Source: Phaseolus vulgaris
Taxonomy: Eukaryota; Streptophyta; Magnoliopsida; Fabales; Fabaceae
Length of the DNA stretch: 64,000 nt
Reading direction: 5' to 3'
Assembly (NCBI RefSeq): GCF_000499845.2
Contig: NC_023749.2
Coordinates: 18,977,138-19,041,137, forward strand
The notes beneath the pieces were generated by a model. The model saw only the letters and a program-made list of their open reading frames with translations. It did no database searches and was not told the DNA's origin. Positions 21,506-32,741 of this stretch are shown piece by piece; positions within the stretch are counted from its first letter, which is position 1; the number at the start of each line of letters is the position of its first letter. The position numbers and the translations under genes were made by a program.

Positions 21506-22546
21506 AATAGTTATCTGGCATTAGCACCCATTCTAAAATCTTTCTTTTTCTCTCTTTTGGTTTATTTAATTCATACCGTACTGCATTAAGCTGAAGTTTA
21601 ATGTTGGCTAATTTATTATTGCAAGGTTGAATGTTTGGCTTTTTAACCATTCTGGTGTAATTTCAATTGGAAATTAAATGAGCAAATTTTAAAAAATATT
21701 AAAATGGGTAAATTGTGTAGTGTATACATGGTAAGTTGTGTTTAAAATAGAGGATTTCAGAGTTAGTTTCAACTAGTCATGGCACGACTTTAGTATTCAT
21801 AATTTGAGATTCCTCCTTTGAGGGCTATGCAAGCAATACTAGGTTTATTACTTAGATAAGAGATTCCTTTTATGAGGACCAAAAACACAGAGATGAAACT
21901 TTACATTAAAATTTTTCTTTTTGATAGTAATGCATCTCAATCACTAGGGATAGTGTGTTTTCGCAGAAAGTTTAAAACTGCATCGGTTAATTATAGAGAA
22001 ATATTGTTTTGACAATTTTTTTGTAAACTTATCTCCTATCCTTATACTTAATGAATTCATATCTACAACTTTGAAAAAAAATGTGTTTTTTTAATTTTTT
22101 ATATACTTAAATTTGATATTTAGTAACTATTTTTTTATATTCAGAGTTGATAGAAAAATTAAATTTACATAATATATAAAATTAGTCTTTTCTATTCTAA
22201 CATTTAACATTTAATGACATTTTTATAGTTAAAAAAGTTGATAGAAAGATAAAAAGATTAAATCGATATACTTTTAAAAGTTTGAAAACTAAATTAATTT
22301 TTAAAGGAAATAGACCCGTTTAAAATGTATGAATTTAAAATATATTTAAATATACATTTAACCCTTATTTTTATTATTAACTGTGGCTATATTGATTCTC
22401 TGTATGATATTTTGAAAAATATAATAAATATTATATAGAGCCTTTGGGCTGGGCTTCTGTTAATTAAAGGACTGTACAGTCCTAAACTTGAATGTTGAGG
22501 CATTTCGCTCTGCAACTCCATAATTTAAAAAAGCACCCTCCTATAA
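21506..22546. other. AT-rich intergenic DNA
   Basis: No gene, no domain-bearing frame and no clear repeat ends seen in about 1 kb. A short palindrome ggactgtacagtcc lies near 22469. Confidence 0.5.
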
Positions 22547-22555
22547 TTTAAAAAT

Positions 22556-23134
22556 AGCAGTGTCTTTCTGCACCCCAACTTTTTTTTTTCTGCACTCATA
22601 CTTTTTTTCCTGCACTCCCACAATATTATGCAAAGACAAATATAATCCTATTATTTTTTAAAAACCCTAAAATGCACATAAGACCCACACTACTCTTTCT
22701 TCTTCTTGCACACACGAATTCCATTTCTCTTTTGAGCAGTAGCGGCGCTGCTCCATTTTTTAGCATAGGAAGGTGTTTCTTTTGGTGGTGTTCGGTAGTG
22801 TCTCGGATTATTATTTCCGCAGTTTATATCTACTATTATAGATAATGCAGTTCGGTAATTTTACGGAATCAGGAATCCGCATTTGTTTTTTCACATTCTG
22901 GATTTGGAAATCCATAAATCTTTCAGATTGGAGAATTCATAAATCTTTCGGATTGGAGAATCTGTAAATCTTTTGGATTGGGAAATCTGTAGCACAACAC
23001 ATCTCCCCATCCAAAAAACAATATGATTCACTTCCAAATTGATGAATCCGTAGCACACTCCACCACGATGTCCTTTTCCAAATAAAAGGTCAAGGTCAGT
23101 TTTAGAATTTTTAAAATTGTGGGATGCAAAAGCC
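22556..23134. mobile_element. Mutator-like MITE 6 with internal 26-bp tandem repeats
   Basis: 579 bp flanked by a perfect 9-bp duplication tttaaaaat (22547-22555, 23135-23143). Ends AGCAGTGTCTTTCTGCACCC and complement of GGCTTTTGCATCCC. At about 22900-22995 a unit of about 26 bp (consensus aaatctttcGGATTGGagaatctgt) occurs three to four times. The minus frame at 22891-23208 merely reads through these repeats. Confidence 0.78.
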
Positions 23135-23143
23135 TTTAAAAAT

Positions 23144-24924
23144 TCAATTTTATTCCAGATATAGAATATAAAATACAAAAAATCATTTTGAAATATAGAA
23201 TACATCACCTTTGTACTTTTTAAATTTTTTTGATATTTTTTTTACAATTAAATTCAAACACAATTAATTTAAAAAAGTCGTTTTTTGTATTTTAAGCATA
23301 ATTAAGTAGATTGATTGACCCATTAGCAATAATTAAAAAGGTGTGGCCATTAACACATGAAGTGCCATCATTTTGCCATAAACCTTAAATCCAAACAAAC
23401 AATTAGTATTCTACTGCGTCTCCGCAACACTCACGAGAATGGAGGGAGAAGCACCATGGAATCAACGGACTAAATTTGTTGACAACACCGTTTTAGCCAT
23501 CAAATATCCATTGCTAAAACTCCCAACGATTTCAGGGTTATTATTATTTTGATTTTCGTGCATTCAACACTACTATTTTTTTTTAATGCAAGTGAATTCG
23601 CAGGTAACTGCAGATTTGGCATCGTGCTTTGATGTGGATATTGATGTCAATAAGGTTGAGTTTAAGTTTAAGATGCCAGACTTTATTAAGACTCATGGAA
23701 CTTATTCCATATGGAATATTGCGAGGCCAGAGTGGAGTTAATGCTGATCTAATTATAGTACATATATAAAGTTTTAAAACACAATGTTGATTTCTTAAAA
23801 GTGTGGGTAATATTTTTTAAAGACTTATATTGCAAGTCTCTCAAAATATAACAGAATATCAGAACTCGTAAAAGTAGAATATCGAAACACTACAAGAAAA
23901 ATTTAATTTATCTATAAAAAAATTTCGTAGATAAAATCTACATTCTTTTAACAAACAAAAAGGTTTCATTATCCATTACTACAATCTCAATGTTGATAAG
24001 TGGTAGTTCAAAATTCAACAGTGCAACCGTTAAAATAAATGGTTTAGTCTAATTCCACGTGCTTATTCGTATTTTAAAGTTTTATATATTTTAAATTTAA
24101 TTCGACTCTATATGGAGTTAACGAGTAAATAATTCATTTTAATCATATTTAAAAGAGAAAATTAATTGCAAAAGTTAAAAAAAGGTAAAATATGTATTTG
24201 TTAAAATTTAAATCAAGTAAATAAAATTAATTTTAATTTTGTAATACAGAAAAAAATTAGATTTATAAATTTTAAAATAGACATATCATAATAAAAAAAC
24301 CTCATTTATAATTTTTAAAATTATTATTATTATTATTTAAAAGAAATTTCTAGCATGTGGGTTCTTCAAGAAAGAACATGTATTATAAAGAAGTTTATAA
24401 AAAAAATTAATGTAACAAACCTATATAATAAACTATCTTTAATTCAAAACCTTAAATAATAATTTTGTATCTATTTATACATATAATATTTATTTTTGTT
24501 TAAAGTTAAATATATTTTTAATTTCTGAATTTTGATGAAGATGAAAAATCACGTTGACGTAGACAAATAGTCAATGTCAGTTACTCCTTATGATTATCAG
24601 AATGCCTTGCATGACTTACCAATGTTCAAAGATTTAATAGGTCTACTTAGTGACGGACAGAATCCAATTCTTCATCAAAATTCAAGAAAAAAACATATTT
24701 AACCTTTAAATTAATTATATATTTTTTTTTATGATTGAATGTATAAAATCTGTTCTTAAAAAAAAAGAGATGAAATAAAATAAAATAAAGTTTTCAATTA
24801 AGTGAATAAATTTTTAAAAAGAGAGTAACTAAATGTTACAATAAATGACATTATATTATTTATATGGATAGTTTACCCTCTATCACCTTCATTCTTATAG
24901 TAAGAATATTCATGTAACTTATTT
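23144..24924. other. AT-rich intergenic DNA left of copia 1
   Basis: Apart from the possible gene fragment at 23439-23741, only AT-rich sequence is seen. A lone CACTA-like end (cactacaagaaaaatt, 23887) has no partner. Confidence 0.5.
23439..23741 (+). pseudogene. Possible gene fragment, unrecognised
   Basis: Two short frames have better codon character than their surroundings. One starts at ATG 23439 (MEGEAPWNQRTKFVDNTVLA, then IKYPLLKLPTISG). The other is at 23604-23741 (VTADLASCFDVDIDVNKVEF, then KFKMPDFIKTHG, TAA at 23739). A gcag acceptor precedes the second, but no donor joins the two in phase. I do not recognise the protein. It could be a decayed gene copy or chance. Confidence 0.3.
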
Positions 24925-24929
24925 GGAAT

Positions 24930-25449
24930 TGTGGGTTATGACTCACTTTTCCGTTTACTTGCGACAATCAATTGCAATAATGAGAGGTTAATTGCCACAA
25001 TTAATTGTCATCAAATGGAGGTTTCTTACTACAATTAATTGTCATTAAAGGGAGGTTAATTACCATTAATTATATTTATTATTGTTGTCTCCTAGAACCA
25101 CTATATATAGTGGCTTCCTTCAAACAATGTAACACACAACAAACAACAACACACACTTGCTTCCTCTCTCTTTTCCTATACTCTGTATTTCGGCTCTTGG
25201 GTGTAAGTGTTTAACCCATATAGAGAGAATTTGTTTTGGGGCTGTTTATCTATTAGCCTAAGAGGAATTCATTGTACTCCCAGTACCATTATAGTGGAAG
25301 TTTTGGCTCTCTCGCCGGTGGTTTTTTACCTCTATTGAAAGGGGTTTTCCACCTAAAAATTTCTGGTATCATTCTCATTTTACTTGTTACTTTAATTTCT
25401 CATAATCTTTGATTGAAATTATCACGCTTCCGCACACGATATCTCTACA
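24930..25449 (+). repeat. Copia 1 5' LTR
   Basis: 520 bp, TGTGGGTTATG...ATCTCTACA. Followed by primer site ATTGGTATAAGAGC (25450), a variant of the tRNA-iMet complement. It has one copy of the caatcaattgcaat block where the 3' LTR has three. Confidence 0.95.
25098..25113 (+). promoter_or_regulatory. Copia 1 TATA region, palindromic
   Basis: CCACTATATATAGTGG is a perfect 16-bp palindrome containing TATATATAG, about 350 bp before the LTR end, and the likely core promoter. The 3' LTR copy (42605-42620) has one change at the last base. Confidence 0.6.
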
Positions 25450-25499
25450 AATTGGTATAAGAGCTTTTCGATAATTCAACCAGGATTTGTTGTTCAATA

Positions 25500-27344
25500 A
25501 TGTCAAAATTGGATATTGAGAAATTTGATGGTAAAATTAGCTTTGCTAACTGGCGAGTCCAGATGCTACCTGTTCTCACCCAGAATGGTTTAAAGAAAGT
25601 TTTGACAGGTAAAATGATGAGACCAACCACTATGACGGAGGAGCAGTGGGATGAGATGGATGAAAAGGCATTGTCTGCAATCCAGTTATGCTTGTCTCGT
25701 GAGGTGTTGCGTGAGGTCATCAACGAGAAAACTACAACAGGCATATGGAGTAAATTGGAGTCTCTATACATGACCAAAAGTCTTGCAAACAAACTCCGGT
25801 TAAATGAGCGACTCTTTACACTCCGAATGTCCGAAGGTACTCCCATCCAATCTCACCTTGATGAATTTAATTCCATCATAATTGATTTGGAAAATTTGGA
25901 TGTTAAAATTGATGATGAGGATAAAGCCGTTCTACTTATTGTTTCTCTACCACCCTCGCATCGAAAATTCAAAGAAATTATGTTATACGGTAATTATCTT
26001 ACCTTAAGTTTTGATGATGTCAAGACTAATTTACTAGCCAAAGAAAAATTTGATACTCAAATTCATTTTGAAAGTTCTGGTGAAGGATTAGTAGTTAGAA
26101 GGAGAAACCAAGAGAAAGGTAGGAACAATAAGTATAAATCTAGGTCAAAATCTAGGGGCAAGAACTCCAAATATTGTCGTTATTGCAAGAAAAAGGGACA
26201 CGAGATCTCTGAATGTTATAAATTGAAAAATAAGCAAGATAGAGAAGATAAGGGAAATGGTAAACAACCAGAAAAATTTGCCGAAGTTAGTATTGTTGAA
26301 ACTGAATCTGATGGGGATTGTTTTGTAGCTTCCAACACTGAACAAAGGTTAAAAAATGAATGGATTCTTGATTCTGGTTGTACTTTTCACATGTCTCATA
26401 ATAGAGATTGGTTTACCACATATGAACCAGTTTATAATGGTCTTGTTTTGATGGGAAATGATGCTCAATGCAAAGTTGTTGGTGAAGGAACCATCAAAAT
26501 CAAGACACATGATGGAATTGTTAGAACTTTAACAGGTGTCAGATATGTCCCTAAGTTGAAACGGAATCTCATTTCCTTAGGCACCCTTGAATCTCATGGG
26601 TGTAGATACTCAGCCGAAGGTGGAGTTTTAAAAGTGTCTAAAGGAGCTCTTGTGTTACTAAAGGCAATTCGATGTGATAGTTTGTATGTGCTGCAGGGTT
26701 CAACAGTTACAGGTTCTGCAGCTGTTGCCTCACCCAACAAAGATAACACCAAGTTGTGGCATATGAGATTAGGCCACATGAGTGAGAAGGGAATTATAAT
26801 CCTCAAGAAGAAGGGTCATCTTGGTAACCACTGTACTGGAAAGGTTGATTTCTGTGAACATTGCATTTTTGGTAAGCAGAAAAAGGTTAGTTTTTCTAAA
26901 GCCATACACAGAACCAAAAGTACTTTGGATTATAATCATTTGGATCTTTGGGGTTCGTCAAAAGTTCCCTCCAGAGGTAAATGTCATTATATGATGACAA
27001 TTATTGATGATTTCTCACGAAAACTGTGGGTGTATTTTCTCAAACATAAGAATGAAGGATTTTCCACTTTTAAAGAGTGGAAATTATTGATTGAGAATCA
27101 AACTGGCAAGAAGATAAAAAGGCTAAGGACAGACAATGGTCTTGAGTTCTGTTCGAATGAATTCAATGATTTCTGCAAGAAGGAAGGCATTTCCAGACAC
27201 TTCACCATCCCAAGTACTCCACAACATAACGGGGTTGCAGAAAGAATGAATAGAACTATCCTGGAGAGAGTTTGTTGCATGCTCTCCCATTCTGGTTTGA
27301 GCAAATCTTTTTGGGCTGAAGCGACTTCAACGCATGTTATCTGA
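25500..27344 (+). pseudogene. Copia 1 gag-protease-integrase
   Basis: ATG at 25500, 50 bp after the primer site (MSKLDIEKFDGKISFANWRV). A gag (UBN2-like) region spans about residues 1-200, followed by basic RSKSRGK and zinc knuckle CRYCKKKGHEISEC near residue 225. Protease WILDSGCTFHMS is near 287, GAG-pre-integrase LWHMRLGHMSEKG near 418. The integrase core carries the three acidic residues in HLDLWG, RTDNGLEF and VAERMNR. The frame is lost by a single-base change near 27332 and stops at 27342-27344. Homology continues in another frame to 27548, where there is also an in-frame TAA. No break was seen up to the frameshift. Close to Tork/Tnt1-type copia by architecture. Confidence 0.92.
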
Positions 27345-29024
27345 TAAATCGCTTTCCTAACAGATCAACTGATTGCAACATTCCAGAAGAAGTTCGGTCA
27401 GGTAACCATGTTGATTATTCTAATCTTAAAATATTTAGTTGCCTTGCTTATTCTCATGTAAACGAGGGAAAATTAGAACCTTGTGCTAAGAAGTTCATTT
27501 TCTTGGGTTATGACTCAGGGGTTAAAGGCTATCGTCTATATGACCCATAATCTCATAAAGTAATTCACAGTCGGAATGTGACCTTTAATGAAAATGCTAT
27601 ACTTTCTTCTGTAAAAGATACTGTAATTTCCTCAATTGATACAGGTGACCATGAAGATGCTCGAGAGAAGGTGGAGTTTGAGATTAAAACACCCGCTCAT
27701 GAGGAAGACGTTCCCAATTCCTCCAGTACTCAAGATGATCAAGTCACTGCTATTGATGGTACAAGTGAACATTTGAGTCCACATGAGCAATGTCCACCTA
27801 AACGACGACGATTACCACAGCCGTGGTCTATGGCTCAAGAACTTCCACAACAGAGACCAAGAAAACCGACTCAAAGATTAATTGCAGAATCTGCCAACAT
27901 TGCTTATGCTTTAACTATTGCACAAGAGATGGGTGAAGAAGGTGAATCCAAGAATTACTCTCAAGCTATCTCTGGTGACGACTCAACAAAGTGGATTGCT
28001 GCTATGCAAGAAGAATTTGAGAGTCTTCTCAAAAACGAAACATTGGAATTGGTGAAGTTACCAGAAGGAAAACGAGTCATTAGTTGCAAGTGGATCTTTA
28101 AGAGAAAAGAAGGGATCCCTGGTATTGAGAGTACAAGGAACAAAGCAAGATTTGTTGTAAGAGGTTTTGATCAAGAGAAAGGTATTGACTTTAATGAAGT
28201 ATTTTCTCCTGTTGTTCGTCTTACTTCAATACATATATTACTTGCTTTAGTTGCCTTGTATGATTTGGAGCTGGAACAGTTAAATGTGAAAACTGCTTTT
28301 CTTCATGGTAATCTTGAGGAAGAGATTTACATTCAACAACTTGAGGGGTTCGTTGTTCCTAGAAAGGAGGACCATGTATGTCGTTTGAAGAAATCTCTCT
28401 ACGGCTTGAAGCAATCACCAAGACAATGGTATAAGAGGTTTGATTCTTTCATGGTTGGACATGGCTACTCCAGAAGTAGCTATGATAATTGTGTATATTT
28501 TCAAAAGACATCTGATGGGTCATTTATATACTTGTTGTTATATGTTGATGACATGTTGATTGCCGCAAGAGATAAATCTTTAGTTAACAAGTTAAAGGCT
28601 CAGCTTAGCAGTGAATTTGATATGAAGGACTTAGGTCCTGCCAAGAAAATTTTAGGAATGGAGATCAACAGAGATCGTCAAGCTGGAAAACTTTTTCTAT
28701 CACAAAAGAAGTATGTTCTTAAGATGCTTGACAAATTTGGAATGCGAGATTGCAAAGCTGTTAATACTCCAATTGCCGCCCACTTTAAGTTGTCATCAGA
28801 TCAGTGTCCAAAATCAGACGAGGACAAAAGACGCATGTCACATGTCCCGTATTCAAATGCAATTGGAAGTCTCATGTATGCTATGGTATGTACTAGACCT
28901 GATTTAGCTTATGTTGTTAGCATTGTTAGCAGGTTCATGCATAATCCAGGCAAGGCACACTGGGAAGCCGTTAAATGGATACTTCGTTATCTGAAAGGGT
29001 CTCCAGATCTTGGTTTGGTATTTA
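27345..29024 (+). pseudogene. Copia 1 integrase C-terminus and reverse transcriptase
   Basis: After a TAA at about 27548 the frame is open from 27578. A hydrophilic linker leads to the RT: KRVISCKWIFKRKEGIPG, FNEVFSPVVRLTSIHILLAL, SLYGLKQSPRQWYKRFDSF, YLLLYVDDMLIAARDKS, FDMKDLGPAKKILGMEI. Motif A reads QLNVKTAFLHG where the family has an aspartate before VKTAFL, so one catalytic metal ligand is changed to asparagine. YVDD is intact. At 29025 the reading runs into the LTR of copia 2, so the last residues of the open frame (to 29119) are LTR translation, not RT. Confidence 0.92.
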
Positions 29025-30175
29025 TGTTGAACCAAATGGTGTTCAAAGCTTTGAAGAATCCAAACCCTTTGAAGGATGTTGAAGCCTTTGCTGTGCTTGG
29101 TGTTGCTGTGCTGGTTTAGCTTAGTTCCGGGGTAGTTTAAATGTTGTAATCCACCCTTTGATTAAATCTAAAGCATAGGCATTCTCAATCTTTGTGAAAG
29201 TAAAATGTTTTCAAACTAAGTTAAAACAACCGATTGTTTTGTCGAAACAACCGATTGTTTATACTTAGGTGTTTTGAGAAAAAGATTGAAAACTGTTTTT
29301 AAAATGGTTGAATTTTTAAGAACCAAAACAACCGATTGATTCGAGGAAACAACCGATTGTTTGTTTTGGGACCATAACAGAAAAACTGTTTTATCTTTGA
29401 CTGAGCTTTAAATGTTTTACCTGCTTACGCTCCAGTCATTAAATGCTTTGATCAATCTTTTAATGCAATTTAAGAGTTTGTTAAGATTTGATAACAAACT
29501 ACATCTTTGAATAAATTCAGAAAAACAGATTTGACAAGTAATCTTTGATAAGTTTTGCTAAGAGTTTTTGAGTTTTTCAAAGAGCTGTGATTGCTAAGAG
29601 TTTGTGATTGATCAAAGTTTGTGGAATAAGATTCTGCTTGTATTGATTTCAGATTATCTTCTATAACAAGTGTAATCCTTGTACTCTCTGTGAAACAAGT
29701 TTCGTTTCTGTGTTTGCTAAGATTGGCTGTGTGTTCTTGAGGGGATCAAGATCAGCAATCTTGGTGTAGGTGTGTTGACCAAGGAGAGTGTGTTTCTTGA
29801 CGTGTTCAAGGTCATTCTCTTGGTTGTTGTGTAAGTGATCAAGGTGTGATTGCTTAGTGGATTTCCTCAGGGTTTCTGAGAAGACTGGATGTAGCTCTGG
29901 GTTTGGAGTGAACCAGTATAAACAACTGTGTACAATCTCTCTATCTCTAACTCTTTAAATTCAGTTTTTAATTGTTGTTTGCTGGTATAAACAACCGATT
30001 GTTTCTGTGAGACAACCGATTGTTTTTCTGGTTGTGCTGATTTTGTTTGCTGTTTTTGGTAAACTAAATTTCTTATCAATAGTTTCCTGAGATAAATTCA
30101 TTTTTGTTTTAAAAGTTTACGAAAATTCTCTTTAAACAATTCACCCCCTCTAGTTTAAAGCCATCCATTCTAACA
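29025..30175 (+). repeat. Copia 2 5' LTR with three box pairs
   Basis: 1151 bp. Boxes ACAACCGATTGTT begin at 29226 and 29247, at 29328 and 29349, and at 29991 and 30012, each pair 21 bp apart start to start. The LTR ends CATTCTAACA directly before the primer site. Confidence 0.92.
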
Positions 30176-30235
30176 ATTGGCATTAAGAGCTTGGTTCTTG
30201 AAAGTTATTCAAGTTGATCCTAAAAATCTTTTTTA

Positions 30236-31966
30236 ATGGCTGATAGACTACCTTTTAGGGAAGGTGCTTCAATTAACAGACCACCTCTGTTTTGTGGTTT
30301 GAACTACCAATTTTGGAAAGTAAGAATGAAAATATTTATGGAATCTCTTGACAAAGGAATTTGGGATGCAATTGAAAATGGTCCTTTTGTCCCAAAGTTT
30401 GAAAAGGATGGATCTGTCATTGAGAAACCATGGTCTCAATGGACTGATGCAGAAAGCAAAAAGGCCAAATTCGATTGCATTGCCAAAAACATTATAACCT
30501 CTGCTTTAAATTCTGATGAGTTTTTTAAGGTCTCGCAAAGCAAATCATCAAAAGAAATGTGGGACACCTTGGAAGTCACTCATGAAGGAACAAATGAGGT
30601 GAAAAGAGCTAGAAAGCATGCTCTAATCCAAGAGTATGAGATGTTTAGAATGCTTAAAGGAGAAACAATTGTTGAGGTGCAGAAAAGATTCATGCACATC
30701 ATCAATCACCTTATGAGCCTTGACAAGACCTTTGATAAAGAAGAGCTGAACATCAAGATCTTGAAATGTCTTGATAGAGCAAGGCAACCAAAGGTAATTG
30801 CTATTTCTGAATCTAAAGATCTAACATCATTAAGTGTTGCTTCTTTGTTTGGAAAGCTTAGGGAACATGAGCTAGAGATGAATAGACTCAATGTTCAAGA
30901 GAGTGAAGATAAGCACACAAGGAGCATAGCCTTAAAAGCATCCAAGCACAAGGGAAAGCAAGATTCCAATGATGATAGTGATGAGGAAAACCTTAGCTTG
31001 CTGTCAAGAAAGTTCAGCAAATTCCTAAAGAGAAACCACAACAAAGACAACAACAAAGATAGGTATGGAAACAAGAAATCCAATGATTTTAATTCAAATA
31101 ACTATACTTGTTTTGGTTGTGGTGAGCAAGGTCATATAAAGGCAGATTGTCCAAACAAGAGCAAAGAGAAAAAGACTAGCTACAAGGAGAAGAAAGACAA
31201 GACAAAAAGAGCCTACATAGTTTGGGATGAAAATGAGGTGTCATCATCAAGTTCTTCATCAAGTGAAGATGAGAAAGCAAACATATGCTTGGTAGCTGAA
31301 AATGATGATGAATCTTGCAGCTCAAGTGAGGTAAGTTCATGTGCTTCCTTAAATGAACAAAATTACAGTGAATTACTTGAAGCTTTTCAAGAAACACATG
31401 ATGAAGCTAATAGGTTGGTTCTTTCAAACAACCGATTGAAAGATCTTAACAGTTGGCTTGAAAAGAGAGTTAAATCACTTGAAGAAGAATTGGAAAAAGC
31501 AAAAAGTGATTTTGAAAAATTGGAAAACCATTTCAAAAATGCTTCTTGCAAGTGTGATACTCTCATTTGCGAAAATTGTGAAAATCTTGAGAAAAAGGTT
31601 CACTATCTTGTTGAAACTGTGGACAAGCTTTCAAAGGGGAAATCTAACTTTGAGAATGTCTTGGCATCTCAAAGCTGTGTTTTTGGAAAGGCTGGTTTAG
31701 GCTTTAATCCACAGAACAAGCAAGATAAGTTTTCAAAAAGTTTTTGAAGAAAATCAGAAAAACAACCGATTGTTAAGACGAAACAACCGGTTGTTATATG
31801 CTTTTACTGCATGAAGAAAGGCCACTCTGTTAGGTTTTGTAAAATAAGGAAATATTCTGTTCCAAGAGATTTTATGAAATGGATTCCTAAGGGATGTGAA
31901 GTTTCTAACTGCAAAGAAAAGTCAAACGGACCCAAATTTGTAAAGGGACCAAATCTTGTTGCTTGA
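30236..31966 (+). pseudogene. Copia 2 gag, one internal stop
   Basis: ATG 30236 (MADRLPFREGASINRPPLFC). The gag core has GLNYQFWKVRMKIFMESLD and EMWDTLEVTHEGTNEVKRAR. A basic region is followed by the first zinc knuckle CFGCGEQGHIKADC (about residue 290), an acidic Ser-rich stretch, then a long predicted coiled coil (LEKRVKSLEEELEKAKSDFE, about 400-470). TGA at 31745-31747 interrupts the frame. The same frame continues through a box pair read as KQPIV and a second knuckle CFYCMKKGHSVRFC to TGA 31964-31966. Two knuckles plus a coiled coil resemble Sirevirus-type gag of legumes; copia 3 gag is homologous. Protease and all pol domains are missing. Confidence 0.9.
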
Positions 31967-32741
31967 AATCTTTCATGCAGGAAAACTAAAGAAAAAGGAG
32001 GGACTGAGTCATCTGATCAAGTTCTTGAAGAAAAAGACAGTCATTGAAGCTGAATCAATGCTATGCAAAAGACCTCAACAGTGAAAAGAGGCTTCTTGAT
32101 CATAAAGCACATGACTCATTGAAGAATTAAAATAAGGATAAGACTTTCCTTTATTTATTCTTAATTTATGTTTCAAAGTTCTTTCTCATGGTTAAACAAT
32201 CTTTTTATTATGCACAATGTCATCTGCTTTGAAATCCTTCTGCTCATGGTTAAAATTCAAAAACAGTTTTAAACTGCTGTAGAAAAACAACCGATTGTTT
32301 CTTCGAAACAACCGATTGTTTTGGTCTGACAGCACTATGAAGAAATTGTTTTAATTGCTATTTTGAATTTCTATCCGTTGCAGATCAATTCAAAGAGAGA
32401 ATCTTGGTCAAAGAATCTGTATTGAAAGCTGATTACGTTCAGAAAGGAGTTACAACAGTCATAAAGGAAAATATTCCAAAATCTTGGAAATTCAAGAGCC
32501 TTAATGACTAGTCAAAGATCACATGTGAAGACCATGTGATTCTCAGCTTTTTCTGTGCAGAGCAGAGTCAAGTCCTCTCTCTCTGAAAATCAGGTACCCA
32601 CTGAATAAAATTAAATGCTAATTGATTCTTTTTCTCCTATAAAATCTGGTGCAGCTGATCTCTTCAACAAGAACAACCAATTGCAACATCTCTTGCAAAA
32701 ATATGTGAAGAGAGCTCCTCTCTGTTTTCGTCTCTGCCATC
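31967..32741 (+). other. Copia 2 spacer between gag and accessory ORF
   Basis: Non-coding, with one box pair (32287 and 32308, 21 bp apart). This is where pol should lie. No RT, integrase or RNase H motif is recognisable in any frame. Confidence 0.7.

Noticed and set aside
23887..23902. CACTA-like end cactacaagaaaaatt
   Set aside because: No complementary end ...cttgtagtg or 3-bp duplication found nearby; could be a solo relic or chance.
29025..29119. Extension of the copia 1 RT frame (VFKALKNPNPLKDVEA), repeated at 34235-34426
   Set aside because: The residues are a translation of the copia 2 LTR start. The reading is fortuitous and the RT ends at the insertion point.
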